Of a stretch of DNA of 28,930 bases, positions 1-7,134 are shown one piece after another. Position 1 is the stretch's first letter; every line of letters begins with the position of its first letter. The position numbers and the translations under genes were made by a program. The stretch lies in NCBI GenBank assembly GCA_964436165.1, contig CAYTBY010000012.1, positions 1 through 28,930 on the forward strand, written 5' to 3'. This stretch comes from 2-01-FULL-39-28 sp964436165 (GTDB lineage Bacteria; Patescibacteriota; Minisyncoccia; 2-02-FULL-40-12; GWA2-44-9). The notes beneath the pieces are model-generated. The model saw only the letters and a list, made by a program, of their open reading frames with translations. It had not been told where the DNA came from and made no database searches.

Positions 1-1
1 A

Positions 2-364
2 TTACTGGGCAAATGACTTGATAACCCCGTTCAAGGAGTTGTTTTTTAGTCCAGCATGAATCCCGATATATTCGCCTTTCATTAAAGAAATATTTAAAGC
101 GCCGTCTAATTGCCAATTGAGATTAGAGTCACTAAAAATCTGGCCAAGTTTAATAAGATTATTATCCATTCGAGTCTTTTCTTCTGATGTAGGTTCGCGG
201 CGTTCAGCATTCTGGTCAATATGCTCTAAAAAATCATCAAAAGGATCGCGTTCTTGGAACATAAACTTTTCTCTGATTTCCGAAGCTTCTCTCTGCTTAG
301 GAGTCATCATCTCCTCGGCTCGGGTAATTTCTTCTTGTGATGGAATGTATTTTTCTACGTTCAT
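2..364 (-). CDS. hypothetical protein, 120 aa
   Basis: Unrecognised. The N-terminal two thirds is highly charged and probably helical (EEITRAEEMM, KQREASEIREK, DPFDDFLEHI); the C-terminal third is more hydrophobic (NISLMKGEYIGIHAGL). The TAA stop is at the very edge of the window, so the gene is complete. It starts 2 nt after the stop of the upstream 206-aa gene and has no SD, only an AT-rich leader, so it is probably the last visible member of the co-transcribed group 2-3195. No function can be assigned. Confidence 0.6.
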   Translation of the reverse strand: MNVEKYIPSQEEITRAEEMMTPKQREASEIREKFMFQERDPFDDFLEHIDQNAERREPTSEEKTRMDNNLIKLGQIFSDSNLNWQLDGALNISLMKGEYIGIHAGLKNNSLNGVIKSFAQ

Positions 365-366
365 AA

Positions 367-987
367 TTATTTTTCTAATACCAAAGCCCCTCCCTTAAGT
401 CCACGAATAGGAATTGGAACATTATCAAGAGTTATATCCCATCTTAAATCTTTGAACTTCATATTCTCTTGAGCAAGCTTCAATTTATATGTTTCTACGG
501 GCACAGAGAAATAGCCATCAGCTTGAATGGGGGCCTCGGTTGTTATGTCTTCCATATCATAAACGAAGATGCCCAGCCCAGGAGAACGCAAGACATTGTA
601 AGCACTTTTTATCGCGTCCCATTGCTTTGATGTTTCAATAAACTTAAGGACAACGTGACCAAAGGTTATATCAAATGGAGTGCTGGGAATAGGAGTAGTA
701 ATGTCGTGCCGGATTACATTTTCCTCGCCTTCAAGATGCTCGGTAGTAATGTCAAAAGTAATTTGTTCTACTGGCTTTTGAAATAACTTTTCAAATATGG
801 CTTTATGTCTTTTAACAAAACGTTTATCAGCACAGCCAAGAACAGCAACCCTGACCGTATCAAAGCCAGGTTTATAGTTAGTTTCCAATAAAATCTTTTT
901 GAGCTCCAGTTCTTTTACAAAAATCCTCCTGTCTGTCTCCTCTTCGGTACGACTAATATGTTTTTTATGATAATCAGAAATTGCCAT
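367..987 (-). CDS. methyltransferase-like protein, 206 aa
   Basis: Probable class I SAM-dependent methyltransferase-like fold. Around residues 46-57 the stretch VRVAVLGCADKRFV has the shape of motif I (hydrophobic strand followed by a Gly turn), but not the usual GxGxG. An acidic strand (ITFDITTE) follows, then DITTPIPSTPFDITFGHVVLKFI resembles motif IV and the following strand, and LRSPGLGIFVYDME looks like the late strand region. Its start overlaps the stop of the next methyltransferase gene by one base (TAATG), so the two are translationally coupled. There is no SD. Catalytic activity is uncertain because motif I is degenerate; a substrate cannot be named. Confidence 0.55.
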   Translation of the reverse strand: MAISDYHKKHISRTEEETDRRIFVKELELKKILLETNYKPGFDTVRVAVLGCADKRFVKRHKAIFEKLFQKPVEQITFDITTEHLEGEENVIRHDITTPIPSTPFDITFGHVVLKFIETSKQWDAIKSAYNVLRSPGLGIFVYDMEDITTEAPIQADGYFSVPVETYKLKLAQENMKFKDLRWDITLDNVPIPIRGLKGGALVLEK

Positions 988-1763
988 TATATTTTCAACA
1001 ATTTAAAAATTATAAATTCTGGAATTTTTGAGAGTTTAACATAGTCTCTTTCTGATATTTCTTTCATTTTTTCAAGAGGTTTAGGTTCTACAATGTTGTC
1101 TATGTTGAATCCGGCATCCTTTGCTCCAGCTATTATCTCGCCAATGGGTTTATGCCAAGCAGTAACATCAAAATCTTTACCCAAATCTCCCTCTGAATGT
1201 CGGCCGAGATAATCTCCTGTAATTTCTAGTTTCTTGGAATTTCTGTACCAGGCGATAGACATTTGTTTTAATCTTTTCTTATCGCTATCTTCAAGAGTGG
1301 CCATAGCCGTAAGGACTGGGTGACTACATGAAAATAGGAAAAATGAATTGGGTTTTAATATTCTATGAACTCCCTGAAATACCCTGGCCCAGTCTTCAAT
1401 ATAATGAATAGCCAGGCTGGAATAAGCAAAATTAAAGCTATCGTCAGGAAAATCCAATTTTTCCATATCCATAACCTTAAAAGTGCAGTCCGGATAGCTT
1501 TTTGTAGCTATTTTAATAAGCTCTTCCGAGATATCAACCCCCATAGATAGTTCCGCTCCTTGCTGTTTGAGATAGTAGCTGTCTTCTCCGCTACCACAAC
1601 CTAGGCTAATAACTTTTTTGCCTTTAATATCGGGGGTAAGCTGATACATTGCCGGTTTTTCGTATAAAGAATGGTAAACGGACTCGTCTTTATTTCTAAC
1701 ATGCCCGGCAAAGCCTTCGGCGTTTTTATTGTACCAGTCAATTGTTTTTTGGTCGGTGGACAT
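987..1763 (-). CDS. class I SAM-dependent methyltransferase, 258 aa
   Basis: Clear Methyltransf_11-type enzyme. Motif I is VISLGCGSGED (about residues 50-60), the acidic residue binding the SAM ribose is in GVDISEEL (about 75-82), motif III/IV lies around MDMEKLDFPDDSFNFAYSSLAIHYIED (about 97-123) and LKPNSFFLFSCSHPV is the late core strand. The substrate is not visible. It ends with a one-base overlap with the following methyltransferase-like gene and begins 8 nt after the stop of the 245-aa gene, so all are probably one transcript. No SD is present; the start ATG follows an AT-rich spacer. Confidence 0.85.
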   Translation of the reverse strand: MSTDQKTIDWYNKNAEGFAGHVRNKDESVYHSLYEKPAMYQLTPDIKGKKVISLGCGSGEDSYYLKQQGAELSMGVDISEELIKIATKSYPDCTFKVMDMEKLDFPDDSFNFAYSSLAIHYIEDWARVFQGVHRILKPNSFFLFSCSHPVLTAMATLEDSDKKRLKQMSIAWYRNSKKLEITGDYLGRHSEGDLGKDFDVTAWHKPIGEIIAGAKDAGFNIDNIVEPKPLEKMKEISERDYVKLSKIPEFIIFKLLKI

Positions 1764-1771
1764 TGTACCGA

Positions 1772-2509
1772 TTATCCCGGCATAAGTTTAGATAGATGCT
1801 CCTTTAAAGGAATGATTAGCGCTACTCCTTCAAAGTTATCCTGCCCGAGAGATAAAGCAAGATCAATTACTTCTTTTTCGAGAATATCATTTCTACTGAT
1901 TCCGGCGTCTAGCCTTTCTTGAACCCATTTCTTTAATTCACCAACATTAAGATCGATTGGGCGACTGTCGGTTCCTTTTAAAATAATTAGCTCTCCTTTT
2001 TCTATGGCCTGAGCTCTTGCCGTTCTTGATTCATCTCGCTTTGCTTTTTCTTCTATTTTCTTATTTCGATATTCTGCTAATACAGATTCCTTATCCTTTT
2101 CTAATTTACGCAACTCAGCAGATATTTCATCAAATAGGCTAGGTTTTTTAAAGTCACGTGGGCCAAAAGCATCGTGGTGTTTAACTCGCTCCACTTCACC
2201 ATTAAAATCGCGGGCAATATTAAAAATAGTCCGATCATAGACATCAAGCACTATACTTCGATCATTTTCTGATCGGCCTCGATCCAAAAAATATGCATAG
2301 TTTTTCTTGACAATCTCCAGCATGGCCTCTCGGTTTACCTTATACAGACCAAATAACCCGTTTAGGGTAACAAATTTTTCATTATCTAGCTTTCGTTCTG
2401 CATCAGAATAATTTCTTGCTTCACCAGCTTCGACCTTTTCCTTTAATTCTGAAGCTTCAGTAGCGGCTTCTTCGGGACTGTAAAGCCCTTCTTTTTTATA
2501 TAGTTCCAT
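1772..2509 (-). CDS. hypothetical charged protein, 245 aa
   Basis: Unrecognised, probably soluble and largely alpha-helical. Residues 1-45 are rich in E/K/A (SPEEAATEASELKEK), the middle contains a likely coiled coil (ELRKLEKDKESVLAEYRNKKIEEKAKRDESR, about 133-163), and the end is hydrophobic (DNFEGVALIIPLKEHL). No signal peptide or membrane segment. It sits 14 nt from the upstream metallopeptidase-like gene and 8 nt from the downstream methyltransferase. A TATAAT-like hexamer lies in the short gap before the start, so its own leader could be very short. Similar acidic, coiled-coil proteins of unknown role are common in Patescibacteria. Confidence 0.6.
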   Translation of the reverse strand: MELYKKEGLYSPEEAATEASELKEKVEAGEARNYSDAERKLDNEKFVTLNGLFGLYKVNREAMLEIVKKNYAYFLDRGRSENDRSIVLDVYDRTIFNIARDFNGEVERVKHHDAFGPRDFKKPSLFDEISAELRKLEKDKESVLAEYRNKKIEEKAKRDESRTARAQAIEKGELIILKGTDSRPIDLNVGELKKWVQERLDAGISRNDILEKEVIDLALSLGQDNFEGVALIIPLKEHLSKLMPG

Positions 2510-2523
2510 AAAATAAGATTTAT

Positions 2524-3195
2524 CTAAATATTATAAGTCTTTTTTGCGAATCTAACCAGCTTGGTTTCAGATATTTTAGCAAGCTTTGCCAGGCTAATTT
2601 GGGGGTTAGAGTTCATATATTTTCTGACAACCCCGAAGCCTAGCCGATAATATATAGCTCGATAGGTCTCATCATCTTCCAGCAGTTTATAGTATTTATC
2701 AGCTGGCTTATTAATTACTTCAGAAAACTTATCCCAGCAAGTATGAACCATTTTTTCATTAAGATTTTTGATATCGAGATAATCAGGATATCCGGCAATG
2801 GCGCTCTGGATATATATTGAAACCCCTTCCTCAATCGCCGCTTCTAGTACTGTTTTACGATAATCTCGTCTGTCTAGTTTGGAGAGCAGGCGAATATAAT
2901 GGACATACTCGTGGATGACTGTGCCGCTAATTTTTTTAAAGGCATTTCTTGAGTTTAAATACTTTTTAGTTATTCCAATATTTATAAATTTTTTACCAGC
3001 AGATCCCTGGCTCGGTATCCTGTGCTTTGGTCTTGCCAGAATCCAAATCCTAACTTTTGCTTCCGGCCAAATGCCTAGATTCTGTCGAGCCGCTTCAAGG
3101 CCGGCACCAACCGCATCCTGAATAATCAGAAGTTTGCCTGGAGATATCCCATTACTGCCATAAATGGTTAGTTTGTCATCAATAACTTCTTTCAT
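2524..3195 (-). CDS. HEXXH zinc-metallopeptidase-like protein, 223 aa
   Basis: Contains HEYVH at residues 95-99 (HEXXH zinc site) and about 23 residues later AAIEEGVSIYIQ, where one of the glutamates could be the third zinc ligand, as in gluzincin-like families such as DUF2268 predicted proteases. No signal peptide or membrane segment, so it probably acts in the cytoplasm. It is the first gene of the minus-strand group 2-3195. There is no SD; TATAAT lies directly before the ATG, in keeping with a near-leaderless start or with an A/T-rich translation start. Substrate unknown; protease activity is inferred from the motif only. Confidence 0.65.
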   Translation of the reverse strand: MKEVIDDKLTIYGSNGISPGKLLIIQDAVGAGLEAARQNLGIWPEAKVRIWILARPKHRIPSQGSAGKKFINIGITKKYLNSRNAFKKISGTVIHEYVHYIRLLSKLDRRDYRKTVLEAAIEEGVSIYIQSAIAGYPDYLDIKNLNEKMVHTCWDKFSEVINKPADKYYKLLEDDETYRAIYYRLGFGVVRKYMNSNPQISLAKLAKISETKLVRFAKKTYNI

Positions 3196-3226
3196 TATTA
3201 TAATTTACTATTAAAAGCTCTAAACG

Positions 3227-3254
3227 AAAAGGCGTCGGTGAAATCCGACGCCTT
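3227..3254 (-). terminator. intrinsic terminator of small-gene operon A
   Basis: On the minus strand an 8-bp stem GGCGTCGG / CCGACGCC with a 6-nt loop is followed by TTTT. It lies 28 nt after the stop of the 109-aa gene and upstream of the metallopeptidase-like gene. Confidence 0.85.
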
Positions 3255-3281
3255 GGCATGGCTCCAACTGTCTGCTTGGCA

Positions 3282-3611
3282 TCACTTGCCCCGCAGAAGA
3301 CGGGGAATATCCCTCGTTCCCCATTGCACACAGTTTTGATACTGTCTGCGAATCTGGGGATCCTGTGACATTCGAGCGAGCTGATCGTACTTCCAAACTC
3401 GCTGGAATCTCGTATCCCGCCAGCCGTGAAGATTGAGGCAGTAGATGACCCTGTTCTCCCAGGGAACATCCCACTTGACCTCTCTCCATGGTTTGTCGGG
3501 GAAACGAACCGAAGTCACCGGCTTGAGGGGTCGCACCGGCGCTCCCGGTACAACCTTTGCCAGGCCGTAGAAAGCCACCAGAATCGCCGCCACAAACAGA
3601 ATTCTTCTCAT
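3282..3611 (-). CDS. small secreted or membrane-anchored protein, 109 aa
   Basis: Begins MRRILFVAAILVAFYGLAKVV, a typical signal peptide or signal anchor (two Arg, about 15 hydrophobic residues, then a possible cleavage or anchor region). The mature part is basic and aromatic, with W/R/D-rich segments (KPWREVKWDVPWENR, HGWRDTRFQRVWKYD) and two cysteines. Not recognised. The start is fixed by a strong SD (TAGGAGG, 5 nt before ATG). Second gene of operon A, behind tandem-hairpin element H1 and before a terminator. The G+C-rich codon use and strong SD differ from the neighbouring housekeeping genes. Confidence 0.75.
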   Translation of the reverse strand: MRRILFVAAILVAFYGLAKVVPGAPVRPLKPVTSVRFPDKPWREVKWDVPWENRVIYCLNLHGWRDTRFQRVWKYDQLARMSQDPQIRRQYQNCVQWGTRDIPRLLRGK

Positions 3612-3628
3612 CGTATCCTCCTAAAAGA

Positions 3629-3700
3629 ACAATCGGGATTATTCCCACCAAAATCTCTGTAAAGAAACTTTGGTGGGAGACCAACCAAAGCGGTTGGTCT
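3629..3700 (-). promoter_or_regulatory. tandem-hairpin leader element H1
   Basis: Minus-strand order: variable hairpin AGACCAACC-GCTTT-GGTTGGTCT (3678-3700), conserved hairpin with arms CCACCAAA and TTTGGTGG (3643-3678), mini-hairpin GGGAATAATCCC (3635-3646), the shared string GATTGTTCTTTTAGGAGG, and the ATG of the 109-aa gene. First of eight related elements in the two small-gene operons. Confidence 0.85.
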
Positions 3701-3716
3701 AAGTGGAGAGGAGGTA

Positions 3717-3998
3717 CTACCATCCTTTCCAAGGCTGGGGCGGGAGCTCGAAGATTCCGCTTCGGATCTGCGACGAAGCGCGGATGGCCTTCTTGCATAT
3801 GGGGCTGACCTTCACGCCTCCCCGAGGACCGATCGTGATGAGAAATTCGCATCCTGCGAAAATCCCATTGACCGATGACCCGGGCTGTGTGAGACCCTTC
3901 AGCCTCAAAAGTCCACGCGCCCACTCCTTCCTGGCCCGAAAGAAGGAAATCTGACTGTCTCGATCGGCCAACCATAGCTGATAATTCTCCCAGCTCAT
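3717..3998 (-). CDS. hypothetical basic protein, 93 aa, first gene of operon A
   Basis: Unrecognised. The start is defined by a strong SD (AAAAGGAGG, 5-6 nt before ATG) and by promoter PA, whose -10 lies 43 nt upstream. The protein is basic with many aromatic residues: MSWENYQLWLADRD, then a charged segment FFRARKEWARGLLRLKG, then a Gly-containing hydrophobic part (IFAGCEFLITIGPRGGV) and a second Cys (ICKKAIR). No signal peptide. Followed by element H1 and the secreted 109-aa protein, so the two are probably expressed together. Confidence 0.65.
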   Translation of the reverse strand: MSWENYQLWLADRDSQISFFRARKEWARGLLRLKGLTQPGSSVNGIFAGCEFLITIGPRGGVKVSPICKKAIRASSQIRSGIFELPPQPWKGW

Positions 3999-4040
3999 TT
4001 CGCCTCCTTTTACTTGCTAAACTCAAGGTTCTGTATCTCT

Positions 4041-4069
4041 ATTATACACCCAAAATGCCATTTTGTCAA
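4041..4069 (-). promoter_or_regulatory. consensus sigma70-type promoter PA
   Basis: On the minus strand TTGACA (4069-4064), a 17-nt spacer ending GGGTG, and TATAAT (4046-4041). A perfect match to the vegetative consensus. It drives operon A (93-aa and 109-aa genes). The spacer end and the -10 (GGGTGTATAAT) are identical in promoter PB at 9861-9889. Confidence 0.9.
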
Positions 4070-4084
4070 TGGCCGTTGACAGAT

Positions 4085-4114
4085 TTAAAAGAACCCTTTG
4101 AGGGCTCTTTTAAA
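4085..4114 (-). terminator. intrinsic terminator after the 307-aa gene
   Basis: Minus strand: AAAAGAGCCCT, a 3-nt loop, then AGGGTTCTTTT; one wobble pair. It lies 15 nt past the stop of the 307-aa gene and just upstream of promoter PA, separating the two transcription units. The A/T arms make it plausible in both directions. Confidence 0.8.
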
Positions 4115-4128
4115 TGATATTTATGGAA

Positions 4129-5052
4129 TTACTGAGTGCGAGATTCAATAGCTTTACGTATAGCTTCCTGCCAAACCTTAGGGTCATTATGGACAACCTT
4201 TTCAGCAATGCCCAAATCCATCAGGGCACGACGAGTCTTCGCTTTTTCAGAGATGGGGTCCCAGTATTTTTTTACAGCTTGTTCCCTAATATCATCTTTA
4301 GAAATATTTTCTTGCTCTTCTTTTGATTTTGTTTGCCTGAATTCTCTTTCTATCATCTCCATTTCAACCGGTTCAGGCAGATCAACAATATATGCGGCAT
4401 TATCTTTATATTGGTTTTCAAGATAAATAAAGCCGTTTTCAGTTCCGTTAAAAACAATACCAGTATAACCCCTAAACTGTTTATCTTCGTTGACAAATTC
4501 GAACTCTGCTCCACGGATAGTTTGTAAAAAATGAACCCTATTAAGATCGATCGGTTTTTCTACCGGCGGGCCCTTTGGTCCCGGTAAAACTTCCCTAGAT
4601 TCCCCCTTATCCTGTAGGGGGATAATATCTGACTTTGTAAAATGAATAAACGACGGATTGATTTTTTCGAGTAAGCCCATAATCTCAAGGGAGATCTGGT
4701 CCTGGCTGTATTTTTGAGCAAGATCAACTGGTATATCTTGGACGGGTCTTATGCCACCGTTTTTATTAATGGTCCAAGTATGATTTATAGGTTTGCCAGA
4801 TTCGGTTTTGCTAAAAATAACGGCGTTTACAACATTAGGATTATCCTCGCCGGTTTTTCTGTCGTTAGGCCGGGCAAAGGCAATCCAGCTTATTTCCGGC
4901 AGACTGCTCTTGAACGGCCCTTCCGGAATAGAATCAAAATCCTCTTTGATTGATTTCTCAAAGATGTCATCAATCTTCTGTTTTAAATCCTCTGATTCAG
5001 CTTGCTTGGTCGCTTGGCCGAATTCTTCAAAACTTTTGAATTTAGTAGACAT
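4129..5052 (-). CDS. hypothetical protein, 307 aa
   Basis: Unrecognised soluble protein. It begins with a charged helical segment (FEEFGQATKQAESEDLKQKIDDIF), has a mixed alpha/beta centre (SWIAFARPNDRK, NVVNAVIFSKTESG, HTWTINKNGG), a Pro-rich linker near 155-170 (LPGPKGPPVEKP), then a beta-rich domain (FRGYTGIVFNGTENGFIYLENQY), and an acidic helical tail. No signal peptide or transmembrane segment. Preceded by an AT-rich leader with TATAAT 8 nt before the ATG and no SD, so it may be leaderless. It is AT-rich like the main genome and unlike the small-gene operons on either side. Confidence 0.65.
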   Translation of the reverse strand: MSTKFKSFEEFGQATKQAESEDLKQKIDDIFEKSIKEDFDSIPEGPFKSSLPEISWIAFARPNDRKTGEDNPNVVNAVIFSKTESGKPINHTWTINKNGGIRPVQDIPVDLAQKYSQDQISLEIMGLLEKINPSFIHFTKSDIIPLQDKGESREVLPGPKGPPVEKPIDLNRVHFLQTIRGAEFEFVNEDKQFRGYTGIVFNGTENGFIYLENQYKDNAAYIVDLPEPVEMEMIEREFRQTKSKEEQENISKDDIREQAVKKYWDPISEKAKTRRALMDLGIAEKVVHNDPKVWQEAIRKAIESRTQ

Positions 5053-5061
5053 AATTAAATA

Positions 5062-5526
5062 TTATAATTTTCTTTTTTTATCTTCTTCCGTTTCTTCGTC
5101 TACCCTTGTTTCAGCGAAGGAACCTCCTGGACGGCCGACTCTTTTACCTGAAATGTTTCTTTCACTATCGCCTGGTGTTAAGGCGGTTCCCAAATCTAAA
5201 TCGGGTATATCTACCTTAGCAAACAAATCGCTAATTTTGCGTTTTTCATTCTCATCAACAATTTCTTCAATCATTTTTTCTTTCGCTTTTCTAATATCTT
5301 CTAGGAAGTTAGCAGCATCGCCAATGCGGTTGTATCCTCCCTCAACTTGTTCGGTATGCTTTTGAATAATTGAGGTGATTCTATCCGCTGCTCTTTGATT
5401 GAAGGAAAATTTACCTTCTCTATCATTTAGTTCAAACAACTCAATAAGCGTATTGACGTTCTGTTTTAATATTTCCGACTGATTATTTTCTTGATTCGAA
5501 TCTTTGGGTATTTGTTCAAAATTCAT
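5062..5526 (-). CDS. hypothetical protein, 154 aa
   Basis: Unrecognised. Acidic and mostly helical: NVNTLIELFELNDREGKF, RAADRITSIIQKH, FLEDIRKAKEKMIEEIVDENEKR, then a disordered, charged tail rich in G/D/E/K that ends in KKRKL. No SD; the leader is AT-rich. It lies 9 nt upstream of the 307-aa gene and is probably co-transcribed with it. The gene pair is bracketed by the two small-gene operons, whose terminators and promoters insulate it. Confidence 0.6.
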   Translation of the reverse strand: MNFEQIPKDSNQENNQSEILKQNVNTLIELFELNDREGKFSFNQRAADRITSIIQKHTEQVEGGYNRIGDAANFLEDIRKAKEKMIEEIVDENEKRKISDLFAKVDIPDLDLGTALTPGDSERNISGKRVGRPGGSFAETRVDEETEEDKKRKL

Positions 5527-5574
5527 AGAATTATTTATTAATTACTGATTATATAATATCAGACTTTTATTATT

Positions 5575-5607
5575 AAAAACAATGGCCGAGCTTATTCTCG
5601 CTCGGCC
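5575..5607 (-). terminator. intrinsic terminator of small-gene operon B
   Basis: Minus strand: GGCCGAGC, 8-nt loop, GCTCGGCC, then ATTGTTTTTA. An 8-bp perfect GC stem with a T-rich tail. The stop codon of the 49-aa gene lies within the 5' part of the hairpin. This ends the operon that starts at PB. Confidence 0.85.
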
Positions 5608-5741
5608 TGAATCTCACGACGGATCTTCTCCTTTTCTCGGTTGCGATTGTGCCTCCCGCCTCTTTCTGCCGGCACAACTTTTTCGGTCTGACGTGGAAGT
5701 GGTACGCGAGGAAGATTCAATTTTCTCTTTTTCATTTTCAT
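5592..5741 (-). CDS. small very basic protein, 49 aa
   Basis: Begins MKMKKRKLNLPRVPLPRQ and ends in a charged helix (NREKEKIRREIQAERE). K/R make up about a third of residues, so nucleic-acid or ribosome binding is possible, but no family is recognised. The SD GGGAGG lies 9 nt before the first ATG; a second in-frame ATG lies two codons later. Last gene of operon B, behind the divergent leader H2, and its stop codon is inside the terminator stem. Confidence 0.7.
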   Translation of the reverse strand: MKMKKRKLNLPRVPLPRQTEKVVPAERGGRHNRNREKEKIRREIQAERE

Positions 5742-5750
5742 TTTCAAATA

Positions 5751-5816
5751 CCTCCCACCACAATTAGTTACTATTAGTAGCTAACTCTGGTAGAAGGCCG
5801 AGTCACGATGACTCGG
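5751..5816 (-). promoter_or_regulatory. tandem-hairpin leader element H2 (divergent copy)
   Basis: Minus strand: variable hairpin CCGAGTCA-TCG-TGACTCGG (5798-5816), then a second hairpin with outer pairs ACCA/TGGT and inner AGTTA/TAACT. Its 3' end (GGTGGGAGG) doubles as the SD of the 49-aa gene. Same order and spacing as the other elements but with a diverged second stem. Between it and the 150-aa gene (5817-5907) I see no convincing gene. Confidence 0.65.
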
Positions 5817-5907
5817 CTCGAGGACATCGACACTTTGCCTTGCACGACAGGCGGGTAGCTTAACACCCATTAACGTGAGTCGCCCCATGAAGCTCACGAG
5901 AACATGA

Positions 5908-6360
5908 TCAGAAGTGGCCGTAATATCCGTGGAACTCGGTCACTTCCTTGAAATCCCGGTCGAAACCGAATTCAACCGTCGGAAATCCATCCTCGTCGAA
6001 AACGAGAGGATTCCCGTCGATATCGACCGTGCAACTCTCACCGACAGAATAGCGGAAACGTTTCCCGCTGCCATCAGTGCCGACGTAGAATTCATGCGAC
6101 GCGTTGTGTCCAACACGCCAGAATTTCACACCGTTGACGACATGAGGCTCATCAATCCACGGTGTCCGCGGATTGTTCCCTTTGCCCCAGTTGTAGTGAA
6201 GATGCATTAACAGCACCTCCGCCAAAACTGGATCGCCATGAGAGTTGTCCCGGGCAACTTGCTCTAATCGCCCGAGGATTTTTTCTTCCGTCGCCTGTCG
6301 CCGCTCTCTTTTTGTCATAGAACTTGGGGTGAGGTTTCCATACATCAGGAAGCGCCGCAA
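5908..6360 (-). CDS. hypothetical protein, up to 150 aa, start uncertain
   Basis: Unrecognised soluble protein. From residue 15 (MTKRERRQATEEK) there is a helical N-terminal part with DPVLAEVLLMHLHYNWGKG, followed by a beta-rich, acidic, aromatic C-terminal half (KFWRVGHNASHEFYVGTDGSGKRFRYSV, VDIDGNPLVFDEDGFPTVEFGFDRD, HGYYGHF). The frame opens with TTG at 6360; ATGs are at 6345 and 6318. None has a strong SD at ideal distance (GAGGG lies 12-13 nt before the TTG). It follows leader H3 in operon B. The repeated D/G turns suggest a small beta domain; function unknown. Confidence 0.65.
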   Translation of the reverse strand: MRRFLMYGNLTPSSMTKRERRQATEEKILGRLEQVARDNSHGDPVLAEVLLMHLHYNWGKGNNPRTPWIDEPHVVNGVKFWRVGHNASHEFYVGTDGSGKRFRYSVGESCTVDIDGNPLVFDEDGFPTVEFGFDRDFKEVTEFHGYYGHF

Positions 6361-6390
6361 TGTGGGCCGCTACCCTCGTGTACTCCCTCT

Positions 6391-6450
6391 CCCCACCAAA
6401 AACTTCTCGCTTGAAAAATCTTTGGTGGGAAGCCGAGTTGGGACTCGGCT
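6391..6450 (-). promoter_or_regulatory. tandem-hairpin leader element H3
   Basis: Minus strand: variable hairpin AGCCGAGT-CCCA-ACTCGGCT (6431-6450), then the conserved hairpin CCACCAAAG...TTTTTGGTGG (6392-6429). The variable hairpin is identical to that of H8. A further 11-bp hairpin, CCGAGTTGCCA / TGGCAACTCGG (6468-6497), lies just upstream, after the stop of the previous small gene. Confidence 0.8.
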
Positions 6451-6512
6451 AAAAGAACGTGTGCAGTCCGAGTTGCCAGATGAAGCTGGCAACTCGGGAT
6501 GGCATTAAGAAT

Positions 6513-6692
6513 TCAAGAAAGATCTTCGACCACCTTGCAGTGGCCGACAATCCTGAATTCAAGGTCTGTGAGCGCCCCTTCACGAGCATTCTCACGCGGG
6601 CCTTCGGCCCTGCCTTGCCACCTATCTTCGGTACCGGGATCGATCTGCATCGACCGAAAGTACCGGGAAAGTGGAGTGGCTGCACACCACAA
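6513..6692 (-). CDS. probable small protein, 45-59 aa, start uncertain
   Basis: Between leaders H4 and H3 the best coding frame gives a charged protein ending ALTDLEFRIVGHCKVVEDLS. It may start at TTG 6692 (59 aa) or ATG 6650 (45 aa). Neither has a well-placed SD; GGAGG lies about 20 nt before the TTG. I prefer this frame because its stop leaves the 11-bp hairpin 6468-6497 outside the gene and its composition is normal. The competing frame (stop at 6449) would read through that hairpin. Not recognised. Confidence 0.4.
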   Translation of the reverse strand: MWCAATPLSRYFRSMQIDPGTEDRWQGRAEGPRENAREGALTDLEFRIVGHCKVVEDLS

Positions 6693-6714
6693 CGCCCTTT
6701 CTTTTGGGATATCC

Positions 6715-6789
6715 TCCCACCAAAACTTTCAACTTTTTTTTGAAAACTTTGGTGGGAAGTCGAACTTAGGCAAGGAACTAAGTTCGACT
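6715..6789 (-). promoter_or_regulatory. tandem-hairpin leader element H4
   Basis: Minus strand: variable hairpin with the perfect 12-bp stem AGTCGAACTTAG / CTAAGTTCGACT (6758-6789), then the conserved hairpin CCACCAAAG...TTTTGGTGG (6715-6757), then GGGAGGATATCCC. Follows the stop of the 110-aa gene by 12 nt. Confidence 0.8.
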
Positions 6790-6801
6790 GGATCACTACC
6801 T

Positions 6802-7134
6802 TCACAGGTAGCGGTGGAAGGCCTGACGGGCGGCCTGAGTCCGCTCGACTCGGCGCCGTTCCATCTCGACTACCGTTTGCTGGTAGCGATAGAAACGGAG
6901 ACCGGCCTTGCGACCCAGGGCCGCGCACCGACCACAGTGGATGTGGTCGGCCAGGTCCTTGGCCAGGGATGGCCAACGTCCGACGACCTTACGGATCGCC
7001 GCGAGCGTTGGAACCCAGGCTTCGGCCTGCGTTAGCTTCGCCGTGCACGGTCTCCCCGGGTGGGGCTCACCGTGACAAGCGAAGGGCTTCGCCGGTGCCG
7101 CGACCACTACTGTCACTACGGTCGTTTCGCTCAT
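6802..7134 (-). CDS. hypothetical Cys/His-containing protein, 110 aa
   Basis: Unrecognised. Starts MSETTVVTVVVAAPAKP, then has two Cys/His clusters, CHGEPHPGRPC (about 20-30) and HIHCGRCAALG (about 64-74), that could bind a metal ion, and a basic helical tail (RFYRYQQTVVEMERRRVERTQ). The start is set by the SD AAGGAGGG, 5 nt before ATG. The ATG overlaps the TGA of the preceding 59-aa gene (ATGA), which implies translational coupling. It shares the N-terminal MSET with the 116-aa gene upstream in the same operon. Confidence 0.7.
   Translation of the reverse strand: MSETTVVTVVVAAPAKPFACHGEPHPGRPCTAKLTQAEAWVPTLAAIRKVVGRWPSLAKDLADHIHCGRCAALGRKAGLRFYRYQQTVVEMERRRVERTQAARQAFHRYL

Noticed and set aside
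5817..5907. 35-aa frame (MGRLTLMGVK...) after the 150-aa gene
   Set aside because: No SD, and the frame runs into the H2 hairpins.
6449..6976. Long minus-strand frame ending at 6449
   Set aside because: It runs through leader H4 and the 11-bp hairpin at 6468-6497; an alternative frame gives a better small gene.
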